The position numbers and the translations under genes are program-made. From Candidatus Colicola equi (lineage in GTDB: Bacteria; Bacteroidota; Bacteroidia; Bacteroidales; Paludibacteraceae): 34,195 nucleotides of DNA. Below the pieces are notes generated by a model. The model did not search any database and had not been told where the DNA came from. It saw nothing but the letters and a program-made list of their open reading frames with translations. The stretch is taken from NCBI GenBank assembly GCA_018066175.1, contig JAGHRV010000083.1, positions 1-34,195 of the forward strand. The letters are read 5' to 3'. Below are positions 1 through 7,414 of this stretch, one piece after another; within the stretch, counting starts at the first letter, position 1, and every line of letters starts with the position of its first letter.

Positions 1-177
1 GATGGCTTGTATCGTCTCAAGTTAGGTCAGATAGAGAACCTGCAAGCAGAGGGCAAGACGCTGACGGAAGAAATGAAGGCGATTAAGGCACGGATTATCA
101 AAGACCATCCGAAGATGGCGGTAACGCATAATTACACGCTCACCTATAAGGGCCCTTTGGCGGAGTTAAAGAAGTAA
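1..177 (+). CDS. C-terminal fragment of an unknown protein (mobile-element region)
   Basis: Frame 1 is open from the first base to a TAA at 175-177 and gives 58 residues. They are charged and probably helical (start DGLYRLKLGQIENLQ, end GPLAELKK). The 5' end lies outside the window, so start and full length are unknown. No domain is recognised. It precedes the 188-residue gene by 28 nt on the same strand and probably belongs to the same mobile-element operon. Coding status rests on the open frame and the gene order only. Confidence 0.55.
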   Translation, partial: DGLYRLKLGQIENLQAEGKTLTEEMKAIKARIIKDHPKMAVTHNYTLTYKGPLAELKK

Positions 178-180
178 TCA

Positions 181-197
181 ATTAACCAATTAACCAA
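181..197 (+). repeat. Short tandem repeat before the 206 start codon
   Basis: ATTAACCA occurs twice in tandem (181-188, 189-196) and is followed by ATTATCATT, filling the gap between the partial first gene and the ATG at 206. It is AT-rich and has no recognisable Shine-Dalgarno sequence. It could be an AT-rich translation enhancer or a slippage product; its role is unknown. Confidence 0.4.
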
Positions 198-205
198 TTA
201 TCATT

Positions 206-772
206 ATGAAGTACGAAAAAATCAAAGAGCAGGACATTGTGTCCACGTTTCCGGCAGTAGATGCCGTAGTATGTAACCTCGTTCTCGACCAGGTGATGGG
301 ATTAGCGGATGACCCTGAGAACACACCTTTGCAGCGGTACAGGACAATATGTTTATTAATAGGGTCGTTGCGTGATTTAGAGCGTCAATCTAAAGCGGAG
401 GCGTTGGCGTATCTGCGCACGAACCATCTATACGCTTTTGAGCCTATTGACTTTAATACCGAGTGGCGACATATAGCCAGAACACTTACCAACAATAAGC
501 AGGAAGGCACATATAAATTAGTGGATGGCTGCAAGATTAAGGCTTACACGTTTGCAGAGTTCAAGAAATTGCGCCGGAAGGATGAGATACTAAATGCGAA
601 GGTGGCGATGAGCGACAAGGTATATGCTCAATTTGAGACGTTGTTAAAAGATATAGCGCAACGGACTAAGACACTGATGTGCAAGAAAGAGAATGCGAAA
701 GTCAAGCCTAGTCTTGTGTTAGACCATATCTGTTTTGAGGGAGATATTCAAGGAGTAGAAACCCTCATATAA
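206..772 (+). CDS. Hypothetical protein, 188 aa (mobile-element region)
   Basis: A full-length ORF with an ATG at 206. The product is soluble, has no signal peptide or membrane segment, and is rich in charged residues (for example the run FAEFKKLRRKDEILNAK in its second half). I do not recognise a family. It lies between the partial first gene and a 140-bp regulatory-looking gap, upstream of a replication-initiator-like gene, so an early or replication-region gene of a prophage or integrative element is plausible. That is inference from position only. Confidence 0.6.
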   Translation: MKYEKIKEQDIVSTFPAVDAVVCNLVLDQVMGLADDPENTPLQRYRTICLLIGSLRDLERQSKAEALAYLRTNHLYAFEPIDFNTEWRHIARTLTNNKQEGTYKLVDGCKIKAYTFAEFKKLRRKDEILNAKVAMSDKVYAQFETLLKDIAQRTKTLMCKKENAKVKPSLVLDHICFEGDIQGVETLI

Positions 773-790
773 CAAAAATTATGCCAAAGG

Positions 791-825
791 GGGTTAGTCT
801 TTCCCCTATGGGGAAAGGCTGACCC
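791..825 (+). other. Strong 16-bp hairpin with a 3-nt loop
   Basis: The left arm at 791-806 (GGGTTAGTCTTTCCCC) pairs with the right arm at 810-825 across the loop TAT. All 16 pairs form, two of them as G-T wobbles on the RNA. It starts 18 nt after the stop of the 188-residue gene. No T-tract follows, so it is not a standard intrinsic terminator. It could be an RNA processing or stability element, an attenuator, or a single-strand origin-like structure of the mobile element. Confidence 0.6.
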
Positions 826-828
826 TAT

Positions 829-864
829 GTGCATCCTATATGCACGTAATATGCATCGTATATG
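829..864 (+). promoter_or_regulatory. Operator-like repeats upstream of the 913 gene
   Basis: TGCATCCTATATG (830-842) recurs as TGCATCGTATATG (852-864), with one difference. The starts are 22 bp apart, about two helical turns. The first copy lies in a palindrome, GTGCAT at 829-834 and ATGCAC at 840-845. Dyads repeated on one DNA face are typical of repressor operators. The binding protein is not identified here, and no clear TTTG/TAnnTTTG promoter is visible in this gap. Confidence 0.45.
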
Positions 865-912
865 GAAAAGATTTTTTGAAAAAAGTGACAAAAAGGGCAA
901 TTTTACGAATTT

Positions 913-1263
913 ATGAAAAGAGCAGAAAAAGTATATAAAGAAGACAAAAATGGTGTTTTGATTGTTCGTGCCTTTATGCTGATTAAAGGTTGTGTTTATC
1001 ATCCATCAGATAAATGGTGGTTGCTGCATGAATATTATCAATGGTTAGAAGCGCAGCGAGAGCTAAACCGACTATATGGAGACAAGCCAACCAATTGGAT
1101 TTCTGATAGCCACCAATGGTCGCAGATTAAGTTAAAGAGTATGCGCAACATCGTAGCTTTTGTGCGCAGCCATTATGCCACGCGAGATGACATGGATAGC
1201 CCAACGTCACCATATTATGGATTCTTAAATAATTTATTTGGGAAGGATAATTGGAATGAATAA
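913..1263 (+). CDS. Hypothetical protein, 116 aa (mobile-element region)
   Basis: Starts at ATG 913 after the hairpin and repeat region and ends in TAA at 1261-1263. The product is small, soluble and aromatic-rich (for example KWWLLHEYYQWLEAQRELN), with no recognised domain. Its last codons overlap the ATG of the 41-codon gene at 1256, which suggests translational coupling with that gene and with the replication protein that follows. It is probably an accessory gene of the replication module; the function is unknown. Confidence 0.6.
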   Translation: MKRAEKVYKEDKNGVLIVRAFMLIKGCVYHPSDKWWLLHEYYQWLEAQRELNRLYGDKPTNWISDSHQWSQIKLKSMRNIVAFVRSHYATRDDMDSPTSPYYGFLNNLFGKDNWNE

Positions 1264-1381
1264 AAATTATAGTAATATATCGGACAATTACTATGAGCCG
1301 GTAGGTGATGAGTTGGAGGGTGCTTGCGAGCACACCGATAAAGGTTATTTTGACGATACCCCTATTTATTACCACGAATGA
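1256..1381 (+). CDS. Small overlapping ORF, 41 aa
   Basis: ATG at 1256-1258 lies inside the end of the 116-residue gene (8-nt overlap), and the TGA at 1379-1381 overlaps the ATG of the next gene in an ATGA arrangement. The product is acidic and Tyr/Asp-rich (it starts MNKNYSNISDNYYEPVGDEL and ends PIYYHE). Overlaps on both sides, with otherwise 114 empty bases between the neighbours, argue that it is translated. No family is recognised. Confidence 0.5.
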   Translation: MNKNYSNISDNYYEPVGDELEGACEHTDKGYFDDTPIYYHE

Positions 1382-1956
1382 AACTGATTATTGACACAAA
1401 AGAGATGGAGACATTAGGCTTGGAGGTTCGCGAGATAGTGATCCTTCAGGTGCTGCGTGTGTTGAGCCATGATAAGCCATGGAAAGGGTCTTATTATGAA
1501 TTAGCACGTATCTGTAAATGTGGCAATAGGATGACTATCCAAAGAGCCGTTTCTAAACTGATTGAATTGGGGTGTGTTACAGAGAGGGTTGGCGGTTTAA
1601 TGGCACAAAATGAGCCAAAAATGGCACAAAATGTGCTACCGATAGCACAAAATGAGCCAAAAATGGCACAAAATGAGCCAAAATCTAAAAGAAAAGAACC
1701 AAAAGAAAATATAAATAATAATTATAATAAGAGTGTGTGTGAGAATAATATATACGCGCCCGCACGCACTAATAATTTTTTGGTTAATAATTTTACTCCT
1801 CCTACTTGGGAAGAATGGCGGGACTTCGCTAATAGTAAAGAGATACCTTATGTGACCTTTAGGAAGGCTTGGGCGTATTACGTGATGCGAGGTTGGAAGG
1901 ATGTGGCAGACTGGAAGGCAGCACTTTATTATTGGGATTTAAGGGATAGAAGGTAG
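1378..1956 (+). CDS. Phage/plasmid-type replication initiator-like protein (winged helix)
   Basis: 192 residues. Residues about 10-72 read as a winged-helix domain (ELARICKCGN, then RMTIQRAVSKLIELGCVTER as recognition helix and wing). Residues 75-102 are four tandem heptads of the MAQNEPK type, followed by a basic, Asn-rich linker. Residues about 142-190 carry the Trp-rich pattern FRKAWAYYVMRGWKDVADWK, seen at the C-terminus of many Bacteroidota phage and element replication proteins, where it probably recruits the helicase loader or helicase. The N-domain, repeats and C-domain order matches lambda O. The start codon overlaps the preceding stop (ATGA). The specific family assignment is from memory of the motif. 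Confidence 0.6.
   Translation: MKLIIDTKEMETLGLEVREIVILQVLRVLSHDKPWKGSYYELARICKCGNRMTIQRAVSKLIELGCVTERVGGLMAQNEPKMAQNVLPIAQNEPKMAQNEPKSKRKEPKENINNNYNKSVCENNIYAPARTNNFLVNNFTPPTWEEWRDFANSKEIPYVTFRKAWAYYVMRGWKDVADWKAALYYWDLRDRR
1600..1683 (+). repeat. Four 21-bp iteron-like repeats inside the initiator gene (possible ori)
   Basis: Direct repeats lie at 1600-1620, 1621-1641, 1642-1662 and 1663-1683. The consensus is ATGGCACAAAATGAGCCAAA. Each has imperfect dyad symmetry, GGCACA-AAA-TGAGCC. The second copy ends TGTGCT, which changes the protein repeat yet improves the palindrome (GCACA-AAA-TGTGC). An A+T-rich stretch follows (about 1684-1765), as expected of a DNA-unwinding element. The arrangement resembles the lambda origin within gene O. 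Origin function is inferred. Confidence 0.55.
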
Positions 1957-1996
1957 AAAATGCTATGAATTTTGGAGGAATTATATTGATGTTGAA

Positions 1997-4279
1997 TTAT
2001 ATCTTTAGATTGATTCCCACAAAATAACTACGAGGAGTAGCCGGTCCGTAGATATAACCGGCATCCTTATTCATACCCTTATCTAAATCGGGTTGGAAAT
2101 GATCTAATAGGTTCTTCACACCGGCATTTATCTCCAACGTATAGTTCTTATACAAAGGTATTTCGTATGCAAGTCTGATATCCCACTCAAAGAAAGGAGA
2201 AGTTTCTTTTTCTTCATCTTGTGGTATATATCCAGCGTAATGTTGCACCAACATATTGCCCGTCACTTTGCCGTTGGTGGTAATATTTAGCCCCTTGACA
2301 GGGTGCACATTCACAATAAAGAACCCATAGTGGTCAGGCGTGCGGAACATGCGTTTTTGCGGAGCAATGGTCGGACTCCATTGAAAATCTTTTATGTAGC
2401 GGCTTTGCTCATAGGTGTATCCTATTTGAAGCGTGAACACCCTGCCATACCCCACTTTACCTTCTATGTTCAATCCTGCCACCCATGCTCCGGAGGCATT
2501 AACACGCGTGAGCAACAAATTTCCTTGCTCGTCATGTCCGTCCTCACGCAAAGCAAACACATTGTTGAGTTGGGTGAAGAATCCTTCTGCCGTAAGGTTA
2601 AAGTCCCATTTGCCGAGGGACTTATACCAATCGACACTTAACGTGACGGAGTGACTGCGCTCCTCTTTGAGATTGGGATCAAGCGAAATCAGATGTACTT
2701 CACCACCGACTGCTCCAACATGCAAATCTTCATCGTAAGTCTGCGGGGCACGATACCCGCTTGCATAACCGACACGCAGAATCAAGTCGTTGATAGGCGT
2801 GTAGCGCACACTGGCACGTGGTGTAAAAACAGGTTTCTTGAGCAAACTATGTTTTTCTAATCTTCCACCTATCAATATAGACCACTGAGTATTTTTCCAT
2901 TCGTTTTGCACATACCCGCCATAGAGGTGTACCGTCTGCCATAGATTGCGATTATATCCTAATATTTGGTCGTGGAGTTGATTAAATGAGTACTCTATAC
3001 CTGCACTCAAATCGGCCGGCATCTTGCCACAAGGATACGAGAAGCGATATTGTCCGCCTACTACGGCCGTGATATCCTTAGATTGACCATAAGCATTCGG
3101 GTTACGATTCGTGCCAAAATAGCTTTCACGAGCCGTGTGTTGAAACGAAGCGTATGGTGTTACACTATGCCTATTATCAGCCGTGTAATAATCCCAACGA
3201 AGACTTCCGGCATTGATATTATGCTTGAGTTGCTCTGTGAGAGGCGATTCGTGAGGTTGTAATGAGTCAATACCATAACCGCCGCGGCGAAACTCGGTAG
3301 TGTGGTGATACTCGGCAGTTATTTTGGAATAATCAGAGGTCTTGAAGAAACTGCGAAAACCAAGTGTTGTCGTTTGCAGTTTAGGTATATCACTATAACC
3401 ATCACCATCTCGGTCATATTGTTTTCGGTCGCGATGAACACCAAAGAGATACACCCCCACCTTCCCATTAGGGGATAGAACAGAGGCATTCAAATTAGTA
3501 TTGATATCAAACGAACCTGTCTCGGTAAAGGCACTTTGGTTACTTAGGTTGATGTAGTTGCGGCAAGGTTCTTTGGTAATGATATTCACTACCCCACCTA
3601 TGGCATTGGCGCCAAACAAGGCACTACATCCTCCACGAATTACTTCTATTCTATCCACCATGCCGGTAGGTATTTGCTCCAAACCATACACACTGGCAAG
3701 AGAAGAGAAAATGGGTCGTGAATCAAGCAAAATTTGACTGTATTGTCCTTCCAAACCATTGATACGCAGTTGAGGTACGCCACAGTTGCAGCATGACATC
3801 TCTACGCGCAAGCCGGGTTGATAATTAAGCACATCTGCCATGGAGTTAGAACCGGTATTTTCTATAACAAGTGGCGAAATAACATTGACTATGGTTGCTA
3901 CTTCTTTCTTCTTACTAGCGTATTTATTGGCAGAAATGACCACATTATCCAACAAATAACTTGCCTCATCCAGACTCACGTTGCAAATATAGGTGGAGTC
4001 GGCAGTAATTTGAACAGGTATCTCCTGCGTTTTATATCCGACAAGAGAGAAGATTATGGTTTGAGCCCCTAATGGTACATTTTTCAGGAAGTAATGCCCA
4101 CTCTCGTCGGTCATACAACCGATGGCAGTACCTTTTAGTTGAACATTGATATATCCCAAGTGTTCTTGGGTGGCTGCATTTAGCACATGTCCCGTGATAT
4201 GGGAATCGGTTGCAGCATATAGTTGTATGGCGCACATACATAATGTAGCCATACAAAATGATTTTTGTATTGTTGACAT
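1997..4279 (-). CDS. TonB-dependent outer-membrane receptor, probably for a metal or metal complex
   Basis: 760 residues. An N-terminal signal peptide (about 1-22) is followed by a CarboxypepD_reg-like beta-sandwich (ITGHVLNAATQEHLGYINV onward), then a TonB plug (about 125-240, with RIEVIRGGCSALFGANAIGG) and a 22-strand-type barrel ending in SYFVGINLKI. The plug holds CCNCGVPQLRINGLEG, with Cys at 163, 164 and 166, a motif I associate with a Bacteroidota receptor subfamily found beside metal genes. The gene 63 nt upstream encodes a His-rich exported protein, supporting a role in zinc, copper or another metal. The substrate is inferred. It converges on the mobile-element end, leaving 40 bp between stops. 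Confidence 0.85.
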   Translation of the reverse strand: MSTIQKSFCMATLCMCAIQLYAATDSHITGHVLNAATQEHLGYINVQLKGTAIGCMTDESGHYFLKNVPLGAQTIIFSLVGYKTQEIPVQITADSTYICNVSLDEASYLLDNVVISANKYASKKKEVATIVNVISPLVIENTGSNSMADVLNYQPGLRVEMSCCNCGVPQLRINGLEGQYSQILLDSRPIFSSLASVYGLEQIPTGMVDRIEVIRGGCSALFGANAIGGVVNIITKEPCRNYINLSNQSAFTETGSFDINTNLNASVLSPNGKVGVYLFGVHRDRKQYDRDGDGYSDIPKLQTTTLGFRSFFKTSDYSKITAEYHHTTEFRRGGYGIDSLQPHESPLTEQLKHNINAGSLRWDYYTADNRHSVTPYASFQHTARESYFGTNRNPNAYGQSKDITAVVGGQYRFSYPCGKMPADLSAGIEYSFNQLHDQILGYNRNLWQTVHLYGGYVQNEWKNTQWSILIGGRLEKHSLLKKPVFTPRASVRYTPINDLILRVGYASGYRAPQTYDEDLHVGAVGGEVHLISLDPNLKEERSHSVTLSVDWYKSLGKWDFNLTAEGFFTQLNNVFALREDGHDEQGNLLLTRVNASGAWVAGLNIEGKVGYGRVFTLQIGYTYEQSRYIKDFQWSPTIAPQKRMFRTPDHYGFFIVNVHPVKGLNITTNGKVTGNMLVQHYAGYIPQDEEKETSPFFEWDIRLAYEIPLYKNYTLEINAGVKNLLDHFQPDLDKGMNKDAGYIYGPATPRSYFVGINLKI

Positions 4280-4342
4280 ATTATATCGCGATTAAGACCT
4301 CTACTTATGGATAGAAGTCAAATGATTAAAATAAAAAAATGA

Positions 4343-4714
4343 TTAAGCAATAAATATGCCTACAGGCGGTGCTCGCCAAACAAAATGAACACCATGAAGT
4401 TGCTCTGCAAGACAATCTTGTTCATTACCAATCGTCCCAATGACGTAGTCTAAAAGACTACAATCGGTTGTTTCTGATGATTCTGTAAAGACGAAATTGT
4501 TATGGATATTGGCAATTAGATTAACTTGCCAAACCGTATGTCCTCCGTCATCAGATGTATGGTGAGACGATTTGTGTATATGAGAGTGAACGATAGCCAC
4601 TCCATTCACAATATGCGAGTGAACAAAGCAATTTACATCAATATAGTACGTAGCAAAAAGTAACAGTAAACTTACTGCTAATCCACGTTTATATGATGTG
4701 CTAAAGATTCTCAT
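4343..4714 (-). CDS. His-rich exported small protein, likely metal-binding
   Basis: 123 residues. An N-terminal hydrophobic segment (LAVSLLLLFATYYIDV) suggests export or membrane anchoring. The next part is dense in His: VHSHI occurs twice, then HKSSHHTSDDGGHT. The C-terminus ends in WRAPPVGIFIA. His clusters next to a Cys-bearing TonB receptor suggest a periplasmic metal-binding partner or sensor. It resembles small Bacteroidota proteins found upstream of such receptors, but I cannot name the family with confidence. It lies 22 nt after the amylase-like gene on the same strand, and no clear promoter is visible between them. Confidence 0.65.
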   Translation of the reverse strand: MRIFSTSYKRGLAVSLLLLFATYYIDVNCFVHSHIVNGVAIVHSHIHKSSHHTSDDGGHTVWQVNLIANIHNNFVFTESSETTDCSLLDYVIGTIGNEQDCLAEQLHGVHFVWRAPPVGIFIA

Positions 4715-4736
4715 TATTTAAAATATAGCGTCCAGC

Positions 4737-6431
4737 CTAATGTTTGTTTATTTCTAAGAGTGCAACGTTGGCCGATGACTGAGTGAGGGTAACGGTGCCA
4801 TTTTGAGCCTCTTGAATCTCGTTTGTATAAGCATTTTTAACAAGGTGTCCATTCCATGAATCGGGCACTTTGATTGGTGCTCCCACTACCGGCTTTAGAG
4901 CGATAACCACTTCGTCCGTATCTATGGTACGATAACACGTCGTACTATCAAGAGTTGTCTGTTGACCGGCTCCTACTGCAGGATGACGTTGCCTCCATTG
5001 TCCAAGTATTTGGTAGTGTTGCAATAATGGTGCATTATGATTGTTCCAATCGTAATCACTACGAAAAGCCTGTGCAGCATCCACGTTAAAGCGTGCATCG
5101 CTCATCGTACGTGCCACTTCATCTCCATAGAATATTTGTACCGCTCCAGGGGCTAGTAGAAATGATGTAGCACAGTCCTCCATTCTATCCATTGCTGCAT
5201 CGCGAAAATAGGCATTATTCAGATAAGAGAACGGCATCCAATTGTTCCATTGCTGCATCGAATCGGCATATTGCTGCCACACGGCCGTTATGGTATTGAG
5301 ATTACCATCCTTAGGGAAGAACATATTAACCATGGATGCGAAACCAAGTGCTTCGTATTCAGGAAGCCGTGTAATGAATGCTTCTTCGTGGTCTCCAGTA
5401 AAATAAATAGGTTCAGTCCATTGCGCCGCCTGGTCATTGGGGTGATTATGTCTCCAATCTTGCAAAGCGGCATTACAACTGTCGTATAACTGTTTCCAAC
5501 GTGCAGGATGGACATACTCTACCACGTCACAACGATAGCCGTCAATACCAAACTCGCGCACCCATGCACTGATGTATAGTATTTGATATTCGGATGGAGC
5601 AAGAGGCATATTCTTGCGCAATTTCTTCATTTCAGGCCACGTCCAGTCATCGTTGGTATCTCCTTCCTGCTGCCATTTATGCAACCAAAAAGTAGGCACA
5701 TCGACAGATTGTGTTTTTTCCGTGAGCACATCGGGCAGTCCATAGAGAGTGGTTTGTAGAGGGTCGGTTGTGTCTTGAGGTCGGCGCAACCAAGCGGTGG
5801 TGAACCAATTAGGGCTATCATACACATCGTTTAAAAATTGGAGATATTCCTTGCCTCGTTCGGGTCTCCACTCACTATCTAATAAATCGTTTGGAGCGTA
5901 GTTCCATTCGATGGCATCGGCAAAGGTTGGATAACCGACATCGTTGATATTAGCCCCTAACATAACACGAATGCCTTGTGCATGCAGTTCGTTGATAAGC
6001 GCCCTAAATTCAGCAATGGTACCAAAGTTCTTGTCCATTTCGGTATAATCCAACGGATAGTAACCATGATAACCATAATGTGGGAAATCATTGACTACCC
6101 CACTACCGGAAGTCCATCCATGAATCTGCTCGTATGGGTCGGTTAGCCAAACGACATCTATACCTAAATCTTTAAAATAGCCTTCTTGTGCTTTTTGAAG
6201 AAGTCCGGCATAATCTCCTCCATGAAACGTAGACGCGTTTAGTTGTTCGCTTCCGTAGTCCGTACGGCGATTATAGGAGTAATCGTTGGTGGTATCTCCA
6301 TTGCAAAAACGGTCAGTAAGAACGAAATAGACAGTAGCTTTATTCCACGCAAAGGCATCAACCGTTTTGGAGGAAGTACATGAAGTCAAAAGAAGACTTA
6401 TTATAAGGGTATAAAGTATTTTTTTCATCAT
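4737..6431 (-). CDS. GH13 alpha-amylase-like lipoprotein with degenerate active site
   Basis: 564 residues from ATG 6431. A longer frame to 6527 exists, but a good promoter (6445-6476) lies inside that extension, and MMKKILYTLIISLLLTSC is a lipoprotein signal with Cys18. The fold reads as a GH13 barrel: ATVYFVLTDRFCNGDT, the B-domain, then a C-terminal beta domain. Region II keeps the nucleophile (GYRCDVVEY, Asp302). Region I reads LGANINDVG (about 158-166) where DAVINHTG is usual. Region III reads YFTGDHEEAF (343-352), with Asp at the usual acid Glu. Region IV reads SYLNNAYFRD (402-411), lacking the His-Asp pair. It may be inactive, or bind glycans. Confidence 0.8.
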   Translation of the reverse strand: MMKKILYTLIISLLLTSCTSSKTVDAFAWNKATVYFVLTDRFCNGDTTNDYSYNRRTDYGSEQLNASTFHGGDYAGLLQKAQEGYFKDLGIDVVWLTDPYEQIHGWTSGSGVVNDFPHYGYHGYYPLDYTEMDKNFGTIAEFRALINELHAQGIRVMLGANINDVGYPTFADAIEWNYAPNDLLDSEWRPERGKEYLQFLNDVYDSPNWFTTAWLRRPQDTTDPLQTTLYGLPDVLTEKTQSVDVPTFWLHKWQQEGDTNDDWTWPEMKKLRKNMPLAPSEYQILYISAWVREFGIDGYRCDVVEYVHPARWKQLYDSCNAALQDWRHNHPNDQAAQWTEPIYFTGDHEEAFITRLPEYEALGFASMVNMFFPKDGNLNTITAVWQQYADSMQQWNNWMPFSYLNNAYFRDAAMDRMEDCATSFLLAPGAVQIFYGDEVARTMSDARFNVDAAQAFRSDYDWNNHNAPLLQHYQILGQWRQRHPAVGAGQQTTLDSTTCYRTIDTDEVVIALKPVVGAPIKVPDSWNGHLVKNAYTNEIQEAQNGTVTLTQSSANVALLEINKH

Positions 6432-6444
6432 AGAAATATTTGTG

Positions 6445-6476
6445 CAAAGGTAATACTTTTTTCTGGAATATGCAAA
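6445..6476 (-). promoter_or_regulatory. Promoter of the amylase-like gene
   Basis: On the minus strand TTTG (6473-6476), a 20-bp spacer and TACCTTTG (6445-6452) match the Bacteroidota sigma-ABfr consensus. It sits 14 nt upstream of the ATG at 6431, giving a very short leader, and it decides against the longer reading frame. Confidence 0.75.
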
Positions 6477-6615
6477 TATAAAATGCGATTTCTTTCCAGT
6501 AGTCGTATTTTTGACGGTGGTCGACACTCTCTCAAGGGGGGAATTAAAGTGCGTCTAAAGTTTTGTAGCATGTAAGCCTCTACTAAGCCCCACATAATCT
6601 CCGCGAAAAGCAAGG

Positions 6616-7407
6616 CTACCTTACAACCTTTGCCTCCTTCATCCAATCAATAAAAATCTCTCCCATTTTTTTATTCTGCCAGATATGGCTGCCATGATCT
6701 TCGCCGGGCAGGATAAGCAGTTCGCCATGCGGAATATGATTAGCAATAAGCCGAGTATGTTCCTCGGCTATCAAATCGTATTCGCCTGCCACAATCAACG
6801 CCTTACATTGAATAGTCTGCATGTCTTCAGCCGTCATCTGAGGTTCAAATAACATCATGCGTTGAAGGGGTTCCAATTCAATCGGATTCCCCAAAGAATC
6901 AGTTGTTGGTATAAGTGTATGGACATTAGGTACACCTTCCGGAAATATATTTGCTCCGCTGGTGCATATTGCGCTGAATGTACCGGGATGAAGGACTTCT
7001 GTCTGGAGGGCGATTATACCGCCATCACTCCACCCAAAAACAGCCGGATGATTGATATTTTCTTCCTGTATCAGATAAGCCACGTCCTCCGCCATATCCA
7101 CATAGTGATACTCGCCGATAGGACGGTTCATTCCCTGACCACGAGAGTCCATAGCATAAACGAGATAGCCGGCAGAATCAAGTTGCTCTGCCATCACAGA
7201 TAGATGTTCATGGCAGCCCCCATTACCATGAAGCAAAATGACAGGATTGGCATTCTGTTTGCCCAACACTTGATAATGAATAACTTCGCCTGCACGCTCA
7301 AAAGTGCGTATTTCGTCGATATGACGGTTGTGCGAATAGATAATTCCAAACAAGAAAGCACAACTTCCGAATAGCAGGATTAAGGCAGTATTGGCTTGTT
7401 TATTCAT
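6616..7407 (-). CDS. Membrane-anchored alpha/beta hydrolase
   Basis: 263 residues. One N-terminal hydrophobic segment (ALILLFGSCAFLFGIIY, about 9-25) acts as an anchor or uncleaved signal, leaving the catalytic domain in the periplasm. The domain has the oxyanion motif LLHGNGGCHEH, the nucleophile elbow GWSDGG, the acid in GEYDLI and a catalytic His near GEDHGSH. It belongs to the alpha/beta hydrolase-1 group (esterase, lipase or peptidase-like); the substrate cannot be told. It is the last gene of the operon from 11231, 7 nt after the metallo-hydrolase. The 184 bp to the amylase start holds that gene's promoter and nothing else I recognise. Confidence 0.8.
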   Translation of the reverse strand: MNKQANTALILLFGSCAFLFGIIYSHNRHIDEIRTFERAGEVIHYQVLGKQNANPVILLHGNGGCHEHLSVMAEQLDSAGYLVYAMDSRGQGMNRPIGEYHYVDMAEDVAYLIQEENINHPAVFGWSDGGIIALQTEVLHPGTFSAICTSGANIFPEGVPNVHTLIPTTDSLGNPIELEPLQRMMLFEPQMTAEDMQTIQCKALIVAGEYDLIAEEHTRLIANHIPHGELLILPGEDHGSHIWQNKKMGEIFIDWMKEAKVVR

Positions 7408-7414
7408 AATTACA

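Noticed and set aside
1978..2002. Direct repeat GAATTATAT at 1978-1986 and 1994-2002 as a possible element attachment site
   Set aside because: It is short and AT-rich, with no integrase or second copy at the other end visible, so the element boundary cannot be set from it.
6432..6527. N-terminal extension of the amylase-like protein
   Set aside because: A consensus promoter lies within it and the lipoprotein signal begins at 6431.
6428..6646. 72-codon minus frame between the amylase-like gene and the hydrolase gene
   Set aside because: It overlaps the hydrolase end and the amylase promoter, has no recognised domain and no promoter of its own. Treated as noise.
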